The notes under the pieces are model-generated. The model was given only the letters and a program-made list of their open reading frames with translations, did not search any database and was not told the DNA's origin. A stretch of DNA of 64,000 nucleotides from Rheinheimera pacifica (GTDB taxonomy: Bacteria; Pseudomonadota; Gammaproteobacteria; Enterobacterales; Alteromonadaceae): assembly GCF_024809855.1 (NCBI RefSeq), contig NZ_JANUEM010000005.1:62001-126000 (forward strand). The letters are read 5' to 3'. The position numbers were made by a program, and so were the translations under genes. Positions 28,437 to 37,258 of the stretch are shown in pieces. Positions within the stretch are counted from its first letter, which is position 1; each line of letters starts with the position of its first letter.

Positions 28437-28925
28437 ATGGTAAATCTCGTTATCATGCGTCATGGTGAAGCTGAACCGCTATCATCGGAAGATAGCCAGC
28501 GGCAGCTAAACGCCAGAGGTCAGCATGAGGTTAGCCAGATGGCATTATGGTTACAGCACCACTATGCCGCCTTTGACTGGGTTTGGGCAAGCCCCTATTT
28601 ACGAACCCGTCAAACTGCAGAGCTAATGTTAGCCAAGCAGGCGCCGTTTAGCCAACTGGAAATAGTGCCGCAACTGGTGCCGGACGGCGATGCGGCCTTA
28701 TTTAAAGCCTATTTTGACGCCCGTATCAGTGAAAAGCCGGATGCCCGTGTGCTGCTGGTATCACATATGCCTTTGGTCAGCTTTTTGGTAGAGGCATTTA
28801 CTGTGCCGGATCAGGCACCAATATTCAGCCCGGCGCAGCTTGCTTGTATTGATTACCAGCCGGGGCGGGGCGGGCGTTTGTTAGAGCGGTTAGCACCACA
28901 AGAGCTGGCGCTGCTGAGTTTCTGA
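28437..28925 (+). CDS. sixA: phosphohistidine phosphatase SixA
   Basis: Cytoplasmic phosphatase of the histidine phosphatase superfamily that removes phosphate from phosphohistidine (ArcB HPt domain, and the nitrogen PTS in E. coli). 162 residues. The RHG motif (IMRHGEAEP) is at about residues 7-14 and the second His in VSHMPLVS near 110. A 6-codon frame starting at 28423 (MVLKQW) overlaps the start codon and might couple translation. It is next to smrB, as in E. coli. Confidence 0.9.
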   Translation: MVNLVIMRHGEAEPLSSEDSQRQLNARGQHEVSQMALWLQHHYAAFDWVWASPYLRTRQTAELMLAKQAPFSQLEIVPQLVPDGDAALFKAYFDARISEKPDARVLLVSHMPLVSFLVEAFTVPDQAPIFSPAQLACIDYQPGRGGRLLERLAPQELALLSF

Positions 28926-28927
28926 AT

Positions 28928-29470
28928 TTAGCTGGCTATTTTCAGTAACAGTAGCAGTGCGCCATGTTTGCCCCAGCTTTTCGGTGCGGTATGAAAAGCG
29001 CGTACGTTAGGGTGCTGTATCAGCCAGTTAGGTACTTTTTTCGCTAAAATACCCAAACCCTTGCCATGTACTACGCAGGCACAGTTAAATTGCTGTTTTT
29101 CGCAGTACGCCAGCAAGCCTGCCAGTTCTGTTTTTGCCTGTTGGGTGGTCATGCCGTGTAAATCCAGCACCACCTGGGGCTGAAATTCACCACGGCGCAA
29201 ACGCCCGGCTAAATGCGGATCATCGCCGCTTTGGATCCAGCTCAGGTTGGCACCGTCGGCAACATAACCTTCAAATTCATCTGAGAACCAGAACAAATTT
29301 TCATCAAGCTGTTTGCTTAAGACGTCTGTACGTCTTTTTTTCTTGCGGGGGGCGACAACTGGCGGTATCTTGTCCTGCGCAATAGGCCGTGCGCCTGTTA
29401 TCGACTCGCGAAACAGCTGGCTGTCCTCGGCACTAATGCCGGTTGATGTTACAATAGCTTTCTTTTGCAT
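28928..29470 (-). CDS. smrB: ribosome rescue factor SmrB
   Basis: Smr-domain endonuclease that in E. coli cleaves mRNA between collided ribosomes. 180 residues. The N-terminal basic segment holds [11 protein letters not shown]; the Smr domain (about 95-178) carries the DLHG motif (VLDLHGMT) and the VVHGKG motif, both needed for the nuclease fold. It is divergent from prmB with a 53-base gap and convergent with sixA, an arrangement similar to the E. coli sixA-smrB-prmB region. Confidence 0.9.
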   Translation of the reverse strand: MQKKAIVTSTGISAEDSQLFRESITGARPIAQDKIPPVVAPRKKKRRTDVLSKQLDENLFWFSDEFEGYVADGANLSWIQSGDDPHLAGRLRRGEFQPQVVLDLHGMTTQQAKTELAGLLAYCEKQQFNCACVVHGKGLGILAKKVPNWLIQHPNVRAFHTAPKSWGKHGALLLLLKIAS

Positions 29471-29523
29471 CGCGCAAGTCTACTCAAACTGACCGGTTTT
29501 TACAAAAAGAGCTTAAATCCATC

Positions 29524-30483
29524 ATGTCCGATACTGGCGAAATTCTGTTTACCCCTGAGCTGATCAGCGATGCTGTTGCTGAACTGGTTAGCGTGCACGA
29601 CTGGCTGCGCTTTGCTGTCAGCAAATTAAACCAGGCGCAGGTTTATCTGGGCCATGGCACCGATAACCCCTGGGATGAAGCCGCCGCGCTATTAACGCAT
29701 GTGCTGTTTTTGCCGCCAATGACAGATGAAAAGCTGTTTCCGGTGCGCCTTACCCGCGTGGAGCGCCAGAGTTTTATCAGCCTGCTAAAACAGCGTATTG
29801 AACAGCGCCTGCCCGTGGCTTATTTAACCCATCAGGCTTATTTTGCCGGTTTACCGTTTTATGTCGATGAACGTGTGCTGGTACCGCGCTCGCCCATTGC
29901 TGAATTAATTGGCGCTAAGTTTATCCGCCAGCTTGGCGGTAAAACACCAAAACATATCCTGGATTTATGCACCGGCTCGGGCTGTATTGCTATTGCCTGT
30001 GCTTATGCTTTTGCCGGGGCAGAAGTTGATGCGGTGGATATAAGTGAAGATGCCTTAGAAGTGGCGCAGCTAAATATTGAAAGCCACGGTCTGGAACACA
30101 GAGTATATCCGATCTTATCCGATGGCTATGCTGCTTTGGCCGGCGCGCAGTATGATTTAATTGTAACCAACCCACCGTATGTCGATGCCGACGATATGGC
30201 CGATTTACCAGACGAATACCGCCACGAGCCGGAGTTGGGTTTAGCCTCAGGTGAAGATGGCCTGGCACTGACGCGGCGTATTTTACGTGAAGCGGCTGCG
30301 CATTTAACTGACGGCGGTGTGCTGGTATGTGAAGTAGGCAACAGCATGGTGCAATTGCAGCAGGATTACCCCGAAGTGGCATTTGACTGGCTGGAGTTTG
30401 AGCATGGCGGCTTAGGTGTTTTTGCTATTACTAAAGCCGAGCTTGAGCGCTGCCAGCATTTATTTAAAGACACATTATGTTAA
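29524..30483 (+). CDS. prmB: 50S ribosomal protein L3 glutamine methyltransferase PrmB
   Basis: S-adenosylmethionine-dependent N5-glutamine methyltransferase acting on ribosomal protein L3. 319 residues. The SAM-binding motif is [13 protein letters not shown] (about 145-157) and the glutamine-binding NPPY motif is in [12 protein letters not shown] (about 215-226). An N-terminal helical domain of about 100 residues is as in the PrmB/HemK family. It starts a co-directional run: prmB, aroC (9-base gap), MFS, NAD kinase-like and yfcL. Confidence 0.94.
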   Translation: MSDTGEILFTPELISDAVAELVSVHDWLRFAVSKLNQAQVYLGHGTDNPWDEAAALLTHVLFLPPMTDEKLFPVRLTRVERQSFISLLKQRIEQRLPVAYLTHQAYFAGLPFYVDERVLVPRSPIAELIGAKFIRQLGGKTPKHILDLCTGSGCIAIACAYAFAGAEVDAVDISEDALEVAQLNIESHGLEHRVYPILSDGYAALAGAQYDLIVTNPPYVDADDMADLPDEYRHEPELGLASGEDGLALTRRILREAAAHLTDGGVLVCEVGNSMVQLQQDYPEVAFDWLEFEHGGLGVFAITKAELERCQHLFKDTLC

Positions 30484-30492
30484 GGAACAGCT

Positions 30493-31596
30493 ATGGCCGG
30501 TAACAGCATAGGGCAATTGTTTAAAGTTACGACTTTTGGTGAAAGCCATGGCCCGGCCATTGGCGGTATAGTGGACGGTTGCCCGCCGGGTATGGCATTA
30601 ACCGCCGACGATTTACAACTGGATTTAGACCGGCGCAAACCCGGCACATCACGCTACACTACGGCACGGCGTGAAGAAGATGCCGTTAAAATTCTGTCTG
30701 GCGTATTTGAAAACACCACCACCGGTGCCAGCATTGGCCTGCTGATTGAAAATACCGATCAGCGCTCGCAGGATTATTCTGAGATTAAAGAGCAGTTTCG
30801 CCCCGGCCACGCCGACTACACCTACTGGCATAAATTTGGTATCCGTGATTACCGTGGCGGTGGCCGCTCATCGGCGCGAGAAACCGCAGTAAGGGTGGCG
30901 GCAGGGGCTATTGCTAAAAAATACCTGTTTGAGCAATGCGGCATTGAAATTCGCGGCTATTTAGCCCAGTTAGGCCCGGTAAAAGCTGAACTGGTAAGCT
31001 GGGACGAAGTACACAACAACCCGTTTTTTTGCCCGGATCCATCCAGGCTTGAAGCGTTGGATGAGTATATGCGCCAACTGAAAAAAGACGGCGACTCGGT
31101 AGGTGCCCGGGTAAATGTAGTAGCAACCAATATGCCGGTAGGTTGGGGCGAACCGGTGTTTGACCGGCTTGATGCCGATATTGCTCACGCCATGATGAGC
31201 ATTAACGCGGTAAAAGCAGTAGAAATTGGCGATGGCTTTGCTGTGGTAGAACAGCGTGGCTCTACCCACCGCGATGAATTAACGCCGCAGGGCTTTAGTG
31301 CTAACCATGCCGGTGGCGTGTTGGGCGGTATTTCGTCCGGCCAGGATCTGCTGGTTAGCATGGCACTTAAGCCGACGTCCAGTATCAGCATCCCCGGTAA
31401 AAGCATTAACACCCGCGGCGAAGTGGTAGATATTGTCACCAAAGGCCGGCACGACCCTTGTGTGGGTATTCGTGCCGTACCCATTGCCGAAGCTATGCTG
31501 GCCATAGTGCTGATGGACCACTACCTGCGCCATCGCGCGCAAAATATGCATGTACAGGTAGCCACACCTGATATTGCCCGCAACAGCAGAGATTAA
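30493..31596 (+). CDS. aroC: chorismate synthase AroC
   Basis: Last enzyme of the shikimate pathway: converts 5-enolpyruvylshikimate 3-phosphate to chorismate, using reduced FMN. 367 residues. The first signature [18 protein letters not shown] (about 16-33) and the second [12 protein letters not shown] (about 120-131), with FMN-contact segments later, are intact. The ATG follows the prmB stop by 9 bases with an AAGGA site. Same neighbour order as in E. coli and Shewanella. Confidence 0.97.
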   Translation: MAGNSIGQLFKVTTFGESHGPAIGGIVDGCPPGMALTADDLQLDLDRRKPGTSRYTTARREEDAVKILSGVFENTTTGASIGLLIENTDQRSQDYSEIKEQFRPGHADYTYWHKFGIRDYRGGGRSSARETAVRVAAGAIAKKYLFEQCGIEIRGYLAQLGPVKAELVSWDEVHNNPFFCPDPSRLEALDEYMRQLKKDGDSVGARVNVVATNMPVGWGEPVFDRLDADIAHAMMSINAVKAVEIGDGFAVVEQRGSTHRDELTPQGFSANHAGGVLGGISSGQDLLVSMALKPTSSISIPGKSINTRGEVVDIVTKGRHDPCVGIRAVPIAEAMLAIVLMDHYLRHRAQNMHVQVATPDIARNSRD

Positions 31597-31604
31597 ACCG
31601 CCGC

Positions 31605-32774
31605 ATGTTGAGTATTTCTGCCCGGCCAGCCTTAGTGCTGGCCTATTTTACTTATTTTGGCGTGCTGGGTATTTTTGTGCCGTATTTCGGCCTGTTTCTC
31701 GATGGCCGTGGCTTAAACTCGGCTGATATCGGCTTGCTGCTGGCCATTGTGACTGCCAGCCGTATTGTTGGCCCTACAGTATGGGCGCTGATCGCCGAGC
31801 GCAGCGGTAAACCGTTAACCGTAATGCGTCTTGGTGCTTTGTTAGCGGTTATTGGTTGGCTTAGCAGCTTTGCTGATTATGGTTTCTGGCCTTTGTTGTT
31901 GGGTTTTGCGCTGTTCAGTTTTTTCTGGACCGCCATTTTGCCGCAACTGGAAGTTACTACCTTTGCCTTTGTTAATGATGACACCCGCGCTTACAGCCGC
32001 ATTCGTACAGCAGGCAGCGTAGGTTATATTGTGCTGGTAATGCTGGGTGGCTGGCTGTTTGAGCGCTACGGCAGTGAGTTTTTGCCATTATCTGCCTTGC
32101 TGTTTTTAGTATTACTGCTTACCAGCTTATTTTTACTGCCCAAAGTGACGGTAAATGCCGAACTTAGCAGTGAAGCGGTGCGCTTTAGTAAATTGATTAA
32201 AAACAGCGTATTGCTGCGTTTTATGCTGGCTGCTTTATTGCTGCAAATGAGCTTTGCGCCTTTTTATGGTTTTTTCACGCTATACAGCCGCGATCTTGGC
32301 TACAGCGGTACGCAAACCGGCTTATTTATCGGCCTGGCGGTGGCGGCAGAAATAGCGGCGTTTTACTTTGCCGGTAACTTAATGCGTAACCGCAGTTACC
32401 GTGTGCTGTTAAGCGTGTGCTATGGCTTAACGGTGCTACGCTGGAGTTTACTGGCAACGGTGGCCGATAATGTCTGGCTGTTGTGTTTTAGCATGTTGCT
32501 GCATGCCGGTAGCTTTGCCATTGCCCACAGTTGTGCCATGCAGTTTATTCAGCAGTTTTTTCCAAAAAAATTACGCAGCCGTGGCCAGGCATTGTACGCC
32601 GGTGTAATTTTCGGTGGTGGTGGCGCTATTGGTGCTTATTTTGCCGGTTTAATCTGGCAAAACGGCACTGGTGCCAGTTTGGCCTTTATGATTGCCGCCC
32701 TGCTGGCACTGGCCGCAACGCTGCTGGCGTTAACCTTGCCGGGTAGCAAAGCTGGCGCCAAGGCTTTACAATAG
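31605..32774 (+). CDS. MFS transporter (HcaT/phenylpropionate permease-like)
   Basis: Inner-membrane major facilitator, 389 residues, about 12 membrane segments. It begins with a transmembrane helix without signal peptide (LVLAYFTYFGVLGIFVPYFGLFLDGRG), similar to the LacY/HcaT-like group, where the conserved loop reads DSRLYSRIR; here DDTRAYSRIRTAGSVGY (about 128-144). The gene sits 8 bases after aroC, so it is co-transcribed. The substrate is unknown; the E. coli relative HcaT is only assumed to carry 3-phenylpropionate. Confidence 0.82.
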   Translation: MLSISARPALVLAYFTYFGVLGIFVPYFGLFLDGRGLNSADIGLLLAIVTASRIVGPTVWALIAERSGKPLTVMRLGALLAVIGWLSSFADYGFWPLLLGFALFSFFWTAILPQLEVTTFAFVNDDTRAYSRIRTAGSVGYIVLVMLGGWLFERYGSEFLPLSALLFLVLLLTSLFLLPKVTVNAELSSEAVRFSKLIKNSVLLRFMLAALLLQMSFAPFYGFFTLYSRDLGYSGTQTGLFIGLAVAAEIAAFYFAGNLMRNRSYRVLLSVCYGLTVLRWSLLATVADNVWLLCFSMLLHAGSFAIAHSCAMQFIQQFFPKKLRSRGQALYAGVIFGGGGAIGAYFAGLIWQNGTGASLAFMIAALLALAATLLALTLPGSKAGAKALQ

Positions 32775-32811
32775 CCGCCATTTTTTATGGTGCGCTAAAG
32801 GATATTGCAGT

Positions 32812-33942
32812 ATGGCAAATCTGTTTCGGCTGGGGCTTATTGTTAACCCGCTGGCCGGTTTAGGTGGCAGCGTCGGTTTAAAAGGCTCTGACGGCCAGGC
32901 CGAGCAAGCTCTGGCACTGGGAGCCACGCCACAGGCAATGAACCGTGCCGCTACTGCGCTAACTGAGCTGTTGCCACTGCGGGATAAATTTACCGTGCTT
33001 ACAGTAGCCGGTGATATGGGCCAGAGTGTGTGTGATGCGCTGGGGCTGAATTATCAGTTGGTATATCAGCCACAAACGTTACCATCCACAGCTGCAGATA
33101 CCGAAACTGCCGCCAGGCTACTGGCCGGGAATGGCGTAGATATTTTGCTGTTTGCCGGTGGCGATGGCACCGCACGTAATATTTGCACGGCAGTAGGTGA
33201 ACAAACCACTGTGCTGGGTATTCCGGCCGGGGTAAAAATTCATTCCGGTGTTTATGCGATATCGCCCCAGGCCGCCGGTAAGCTGGTGGCCAAGCTAATT
33301 GCCGGTGAACTGGTATCACTTAATGAAGCACCGGTAATGGATATCGACGAGCAGGCGTTTCGTAGCGGTGTGGTAAAAGCCCGGCGCTTTGGTGAAATGC
33401 GCATTCCGGCGCAATTGCGTTATGTGCAAAGCGTAAAAATGGGCGGGCGCGAATCTGAAGAGCTGGTGCTGGCCGATTTAGCCGCTTACGTTGCCACGCA
33501 AATGGAAGATAATGTGCGCTATGTGATGGGCTCAGGCTCTACCGTAGCGGCTGTCATGGCAGAGCTTGGCCTGGATAACACGCTGCTGGGTGTAGATGTG
33601 GTAGAAAACGGCGCGCTTATTGCCAAAGACGTTACTGCAACGCAATTGTTTGAGCTGGTGCAGGGCTACCCCAGTAAATTAGTGATCACCTTAATTGGTG
33701 GCCAGGGCCATGTATTTGGCCGTGGTAACCAGCAGTTATCGCCAGAGGTTATCCGTGCTATTGGCCGCGACAATATTGTGCTGATTGCCGGTAAAACCAA
33801 ATTGCAGCAGCTTGAGGGCAGGCCGTTACTGGCCGATACCGGCGACGCCAGGCTGGATCAACAGCTTACCGGTTTAATCAATATATTAACCGGTTACAAC
33901 GACTACGTAATGTACCGCTTAGGGTATGAGGATGAACTTTAA
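32812..33942 (+). CDS. ATP-NAD kinase family protein
   Basis: 376 residues of the COG3199 family, predicted polyphosphate- or ATP-dependent NAD kinase. The N-terminal LGLIVNPLAGLGGSVGLKGSDG block (about 6-27) and the GGDGTARNI diacylglycerol/NAD kinase motif (about 119-127) are clear, followed by GIPAGVKIHSGVYA (about 137). It lies in the aroC operon, 37 bases after the MFS gene. NAD phosphorylation is inferred from family membership; the housekeeping NadK is a different, shorter protein. Confidence 0.85.
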   Translation: MANLFRLGLIVNPLAGLGGSVGLKGSDGQAEQALALGATPQAMNRAATALTELLPLRDKFTVLTVAGDMGQSVCDALGLNYQLVYQPQTLPSTAADTETAARLLAGNGVDILLFAGGDGTARNICTAVGEQTTVLGIPAGVKIHSGVYAISPQAAGKLVAKLIAGELVSLNEAPVMDIDEQAFRSGVVKARRFGEMRIPAQLRYVQSVKMGGRESEELVLADLAAYVATQMEDNVRYVMGSGSTVAAVMAELGLDNTLLGVDVVENGALIAKDVTATQLFELVQGYPSKLVITLIGGQGHVFGRGNQQLSPEVIRAIGRDNIVLIAGKTKLQQLEGRPLLADTGDARLDQQLTGLINILTGYNDYVMYRLGYEDEL

Positions 33943-33943
33943 T

Positions 33944-34234
33944 ATGACAGCAGTATCAGTACCAGAGCAGTTTATTGACGCTGCCGCCGAATTGTTTGAT
34001 GCCTTAGTGCCGGTTGCTACCGATGACGAGTTATTTGCCTCAGGTTACCTGCGCGGCCACTTCGATTTAGCCGTAGGCACCTTGCAGGTAGCTGCCGAGC
34101 CATTTACCGCCGCCGATGTAATCACTCAGGTTAGCAGCACATTGACACAGGCGATAGCCAATGGTGAGTTAACTGAGCAGGATCAGCAGCACGTTAACGC
34201 TATCTGGTTACGGGTACAGCAGCTGGCAGAGTGA
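33944..34234 (+). CDS. yfcL: YfcL family protein
   Basis: Small cytoplasmic protein of about 96 residues, function unknown. The DDELFASGYLRGHFDLAVG segment aligns closely with E. coli YfcL. Three in-frame starts exist (33926, 33932, 33944); the last one gives an N-terminus nearest in length to E. coli YfcL and does not overlap the preceding gene, but translation from 33932, behind AGGG, is also possible. It closes the prmB-aroC run, as yfcL closes the aroC cluster in E. coli. Confidence 0.82.
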   Translation: MTAVSVPEQFIDAAAELFDALVPVATDDELFASGYLRGHFDLAVGTLQVAAEPFTAADVITQVSSTLTQAIANGELTEQDQQHVNAIWLRVQQLAE

Positions 34235-34260
34235 GGCGGCAAGACATTCATGCGTTTTTG

Positions 34261-34309
34261 CGTTAGCATAGGCGCACTTTTTAACCCGAAGCATTGCTTC
34301 GTTAGCATA
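34261..34309 (+). repeat. direct repeat CGTTAGCATA flanking a small hairpin upstream of fklB
   Basis: CGTTAGCATA occurs at 34261-34270 and again at 34300-34309. Between them lies CGAAGC-ATT-GCTTCG (about 34288-34302), a 6-base-pair hairpin. The block lies in the 85 bases between yfcL and fklB. It may be part of the fklB promoter/leader or a small local duplication. Confidence 0.4.
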
Positions 34310-34319
34310 AGTGGAACTC

Positions 34320-34937
34320 ATGTCAGATAAATACACAACGCTTGAACAGCACGCCAGCTATGGTATTGGTTTACAAATGGGCCAGCAACTGGCCGACAAC
34401 CCGTTTGACGGCTTAGATATTAACGCCGTTGCCGCTGGTGTTATCGCAGCTTTTACCGAGCAGGACGCTGAAGTTAGCGACGAGCAAATTCGCGCCGCCT
34501 TTGGTGTGATCAGCGAGCGCATGCAAGCAGAGCAAGCTGAGAAAGCAGAATTATTAGCTGGTGCCGGTGAAGCCTTCCTGGCAGAAAACGCCAAGCGCGC
34601 TGAAGTTACTGTAACTGCCTCTGGCCTGCAGTACGAAGTACTGGTAGCGGCTGAAGGTGAAAAACCTACCCGTAATTCAACGGTACGTACGCATTACCAC
34701 GGTACCTTAATTGACGGCACGGTGTTCGATAGCTCTTACCAGCGCGGTGAGCCGGCAGAATTCCCGGTATCAGGCGTTATCGCCGGCTGGACAGAAGCAC
34801 TGCAGCTAATGTCGCCAGGTTCAAAATTACGTTTATATATCCCGCACGATCTGGCCTACGGCGAGCGCGGTGCCGGCAATGCTATTGCCCCGTTTAGTGC
34901 ACTGGTATTTGACGTTGAGCTGTTAGCTATTCTGTAA
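34320..34937 (+). CDS. fklB: FKBP-type peptidyl-prolyl cis-trans isomerase FklB
   Basis: Prolyl isomerase (FKBP22 type), 205 residues from the ATG at 34320 (a GTG three codons earlier is in frame but less likely). N-terminal dimerisation helices (about 1-85, beginning TLEQHASYGIGLQMGQQL) and a C-terminal FKBP domain (about 115-205) with GTVFDSSYQRGEPAEFPV and LAYGERGAG blocks typical of FklB. No signal peptide, so cytoplasmic. A strong terminator follows. Confidence 0.92.
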   Translation: MSDKYTTLEQHASYGIGLQMGQQLADNPFDGLDINAVAAGVIAAFTEQDAEVSDEQIRAAFGVISERMQAEQAEKAELLAGAGEAFLAENAKRAEVTVTASGLQYEVLVAAEGEKPTRNSTVRTHYHGTLIDGTVFDSSYQRGEPAEFPVSGVIAGWTEALQLMSPGSKLRLYIPHDLAYGERGAGNAIAPFSALVFDVELLAIL

Positions 34938-34953
34938 TAGCAAACCGTTGCTG

Positions 34954-34986
34954 ACAAAGCCCTGCAGTGCAGGGCTTTGTTGTTTT
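34954..34986 (+). terminator. rho-independent terminator of fklB
   Basis: Near-perfect dyad 34954-34980 with stem ACAAAGCCCTG/CAGGGCTTTGT around a 5-base loop, followed by TGTTTT. 17 bases after the fklB stop. Confidence 0.88.
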
Positions 34987-35046
34987 ACAACTGTGCTAAA
35001 CATGCACTGCAGTAAATAATAACGCAGTAATATTCACAGGTGAGTT

Positions 35047-35508
35047 ATGTACCAGATCCGCCCTTATCAACCCGGCGAAGAGCCGCTACTGCGCGAGTTG
35101 TTTTATAGCACCGTGCATAATGTTAACCAGCGTGATTACAGCGTTGAGCAGCGCCAGGCCTGGGCGCCGCAGCGTTATGACGCTAATGTCTGGGCTGCAC
35201 GGTTGGCGCAAAGCGAGCCTTTTGTTGCACTACATAACGAAGAAATTGTCGGCTTTGCCGATGTGCAAACCGACGGCTATATCGACTTTTTCTTCTGTCA
35301 TCAGGCGTATCAGGGCAAAGGTGTGGGTAAAGCTTTAATGAAGCACCTGCTGAAAGCCGGCAAACGCTATGGTGTAAAACGCTTTTATGCAGATGTCAGC
35401 ATTACCGCTAAGCCATTTTTTCAGCATTACGGCTTTGAAGTGGTAAGGCAGCAGCAAAAAGAAGTGCGCGGTGTGGCGCTAACGAATTTTTTAATGGAAA
35501 AGCGGTAG
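35047..35508 (+). CDS. GNAT family N-acetyltransferase
   Basis: 153 residues, single GNAT fold. The acetyl-CoA binding motif is QGKGVGKALMKHLL (about 100-113), preceded by the FADVQTDGYIDFFFC beta strands. Similar to small YafP-type acetyltransferases. The substrate is not predictable. It stands alone, with an AGGTGAG site just before the ATG. Confidence is high for the family only. Confidence 0.87.
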   Translation: MYQIRPYQPGEEPLLRELFYSTVHNVNQRDYSVEQRQAWAPQRYDANVWAARLAQSEPFVALHNEEIVGFADVQTDGYIDFFFCHQAYQGKGVGKALMKHLLKAGKRYGVKRFYADVSITAKPFFQHYGFEVVRQQQKEVRGVALTNFLMEKR

Positions 35509-35543
35509 TGAGTGAAACTATTACCTTTTAAAGGTAACTTCGG

Positions 35544-35783
35544 ATGATTGATGTCATATCAGCTCATAAACACAGTAGCGAACACTATACCGAAATAATG
35601 GCTAGTGACATTTGCGGTTGTTTCTATTGCTTGTCCATTTTTAAGCCTGTGGAAATCGAAGAGTGGGTTGTTGAAGATTGCGCAATTTGCCCCAAATGCA
35701 ATATTGACTCAGTTATTGGGGCAAAATCTGGTTACCCGATCACCAAGGATTTTCTCGCAAAGATGCACAAGCATTGGTTTTAG
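35544..35783 (+). CDS. small conserved zinc-ribbon-like protein
   Basis: 79 residues, cytoplasmic. Two Cys pairs, CFYC (about 27-30) and CPKC (about 50-53), with another Cys at about residue 47, suggest a zinc ribbon. The segment CPKCNIDSVIGAKSGYPIT and the C-terminal KDFLAKMHKHWF resemble a conserved family of small uncharacterised cytoplasmic proteins found in many bacteria. A GGTAAC... weak ribosome-binding region precedes it. Function unknown. Confidence 0.75.
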   Translation: MIDVISAHKHSSEHYTEIMASDICGCFYCLSIFKPVEIEEWVVEDCAICPKCNIDSVIGAKSGYPITKDFLAKMHKHWF

Positions 35784-35998
35784 TGCCTAGCTCTACACAA
35801 ACAAAACTCCGCTTTTTAGCTGATCAAACGATGCACAAACAACTCTTTCTCGCAGCGCTAGCTGTTAAGCGCTTCCTGCCTTTAGGTTTACTGCTAATTT
35901 GACAATTGAGGTGGGCAATACAGGTCTACTTTTGTTGATAAATGGTTTTTATTATGTAAAATGTTATTTTCGTGTTGCATCAGGGATGCTACTTATTT

Positions 35999-36520
35999 AT
36001 GGCAACTATTCAATTACTCATAGGCGGTACGACACTTTTTCCAAAAGTTAGTAATAAATTGCGCAGAAAGCAGGAAATAGCCAATGCCTCTATTAAAGAT
36101 AAAAGCGTCACTATTGACCGGGTTCTGGCAGCGCGTATGCGCAATGCAACCTTGGAAGAAATGAAAAGACTTAGCAACATATCGATGCCGGAATTTCGAT
36201 TGCTGTTGCTTGGTCAAGGTTTAAGTGCTGCTAGATATACTGATCAGCAATTGCAGCGAGTTGTTAATATAGAAGTATTTCATTTAAGAAAAATTGCCGT
36301 CCAATTGCTACAGGCAGATTTCCTGAAGTCAGACATCTCCATTATTATTGCTGGCACTCCAAAAGGTGCTTTAGGTTTGGTGGCTAAGATATTGGGACCT
36401 ACTGCGGTTGCTAGCGGCATGCCAATAGGTATTTCGATATGGTGGACCTATGACTCGAGCTTCAGAATTGACGCGATACATTATTCCGATAAAAATAATC
36501 ATCAGGTAATTAATCCATGA
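35999..36520 (+). CDS. hypothetical protein, first gene of an unrecognised pair
   Basis: 173 residues from the ATG at 35999 (a GTG at 35972 would add 9). I do not recognise it. The N-terminal half is basic and helix-rich (VSNKLRRKQEIANASIKD, then MRNATLEEMKRLSNISMPEFRLLLL). A mildly hydrophobic segment with small residues (IIIAGTPKGALGLVAK and PTAVASGMPIGISIWW) lies at about 115-155. No signal peptide. Its stop overlaps the next start by 4 bases (ATGA), so the two genes are translationally coupled. The stretch is more AT-rich than its neighbours, a possible sign of transfer. Confidence 0.6.
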   Translation: MATIQLLIGGTTLFPKVSNKLRRKQEIANASIKDKSVTIDRVLAARMRNATLEEMKRLSNISMPEFRLLLLGQGLSAARYTDQQLQRVVNIEVFHLRKIAVQLLQADFLKSDISIIIAGTPKGALGLVAKILGPTAVASGMPIGISIWWTYDSSFRIDAIHYSDKNNHQVINP

Positions 36521-37062
36521 GCTTTTTAAAGAGTATTGCCTTATTAGGTGTATTGATTTGTGCCTCAGCTTGTCAGGCCAAAAGCCAGAATTATATGGAC
36601 TGTGATTGGAGTATTCCAGTTGGTTTTAACCAAAAAGCTGAACTGGAATATAGCAATAGCGTTGATGAAGACGATTTAGAAAACTGGGGACCAGCCTTCA
36701 TTATGTTCACTACTTACTCAGGATCAGAGCAGGAGCACTACCGTAACCTTAGCAAAGACGACGACAGTGATGTTTTGCTGCTTGAACATATCTCGATGCC
36801 TGGAGACAGATTTAAATATGTCTCATCGTTTATACGCAAGGAAAGTTTTGGTACGCCATTTATAGTAGCAGAACTTAGTATTATAAAAGACGACAAAATG
36901 TTGGCAATGTTCGGCCTTAGCAAAACTGATGCACTAGCTATGACCAGCGGCTGTGCCGAGTTTTCACAGGTGGAGCAACACTACGATGTACTGCAGCAAG
37001 TGACGAATGGCTTTGCAGACTTTCTAAAAAGTGAACATGGTATGCGTGTTCTTGTGCCGTGA
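36517..37062 (+). CDS. hypothetical exported protein or lipoprotein, second gene of the pair
   Basis: 181 residues. The N-terminus MSFLKSIALLGVLICASACQA is a signal peptide; the Cys at residue 19 could be lipidated (SAC, a weak lipobox) or cleavage may follow QA. The mature part begins KSQNYMDCDWSIPVGF and is acidic (EDDLEN, KDDDSD), with two further Cys. I do not recognise the family. Coupling to the upstream cytoplasmic gene suggests they work together. Confidence 0.65.
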   Translation: MSFLKSIALLGVLICASACQAKSQNYMDCDWSIPVGFNQKAELEYSNSVDEDDLENWGPAFIMFTTYSGSEQEHYRNLSKDDDSDVLLLEHISMPGDRFKYVSSFIRKESFGTPFIVAELSIIKDDKMLAMFGLSKTDALAMTSGCAEFSQVEQHYDVLQQVTNGFADFLKSEHGMRVLVP

Positions 37063-37214
37063 TGTTCTTTAAGGTGACTGAACAACATTCACTTGAGAGT
37101 TAGCGGTGATTTTGCAGGACTATCAGGTGAATGCTTTTCTCGCGAATGCAGCCAGTCTATTTCACAAATCATAATTTAACTTAAACCCAGCCCTTGAAAT
37201 GCCTTTGCTTTAAC

Positions 37215-37242
37215 TACATATATCGTTTCATCGCGATATGTA
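37215..37242. promoter_or_regulatory. dyad operator upstream of the ArsR-type gene
   Basis: TACATAT (37215-37221) and ATATGTA (37236-37242) form perfect 7-base arms 14 bases apart; nested within is ATATCG...CGATAT. The dyad ends 16 bases before the regulator start, a usual place for an autoregulatory ArsR-family operator. Confidence 0.6.
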
Positions 37243-37258
37243 AATTAAAGATGAGCGT

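Noticed and set aside
29990..30382. 130-codon open frame on the minus strand
   Set aside because: Antisense to the SAM and NPPY motif region of prmB.
35972..35998. GTG start nine codons upstream for the unknown gene
   Set aside because: The upstream extension has no ribosome-binding site; the ATG at 35999 is preferred, though not proven.
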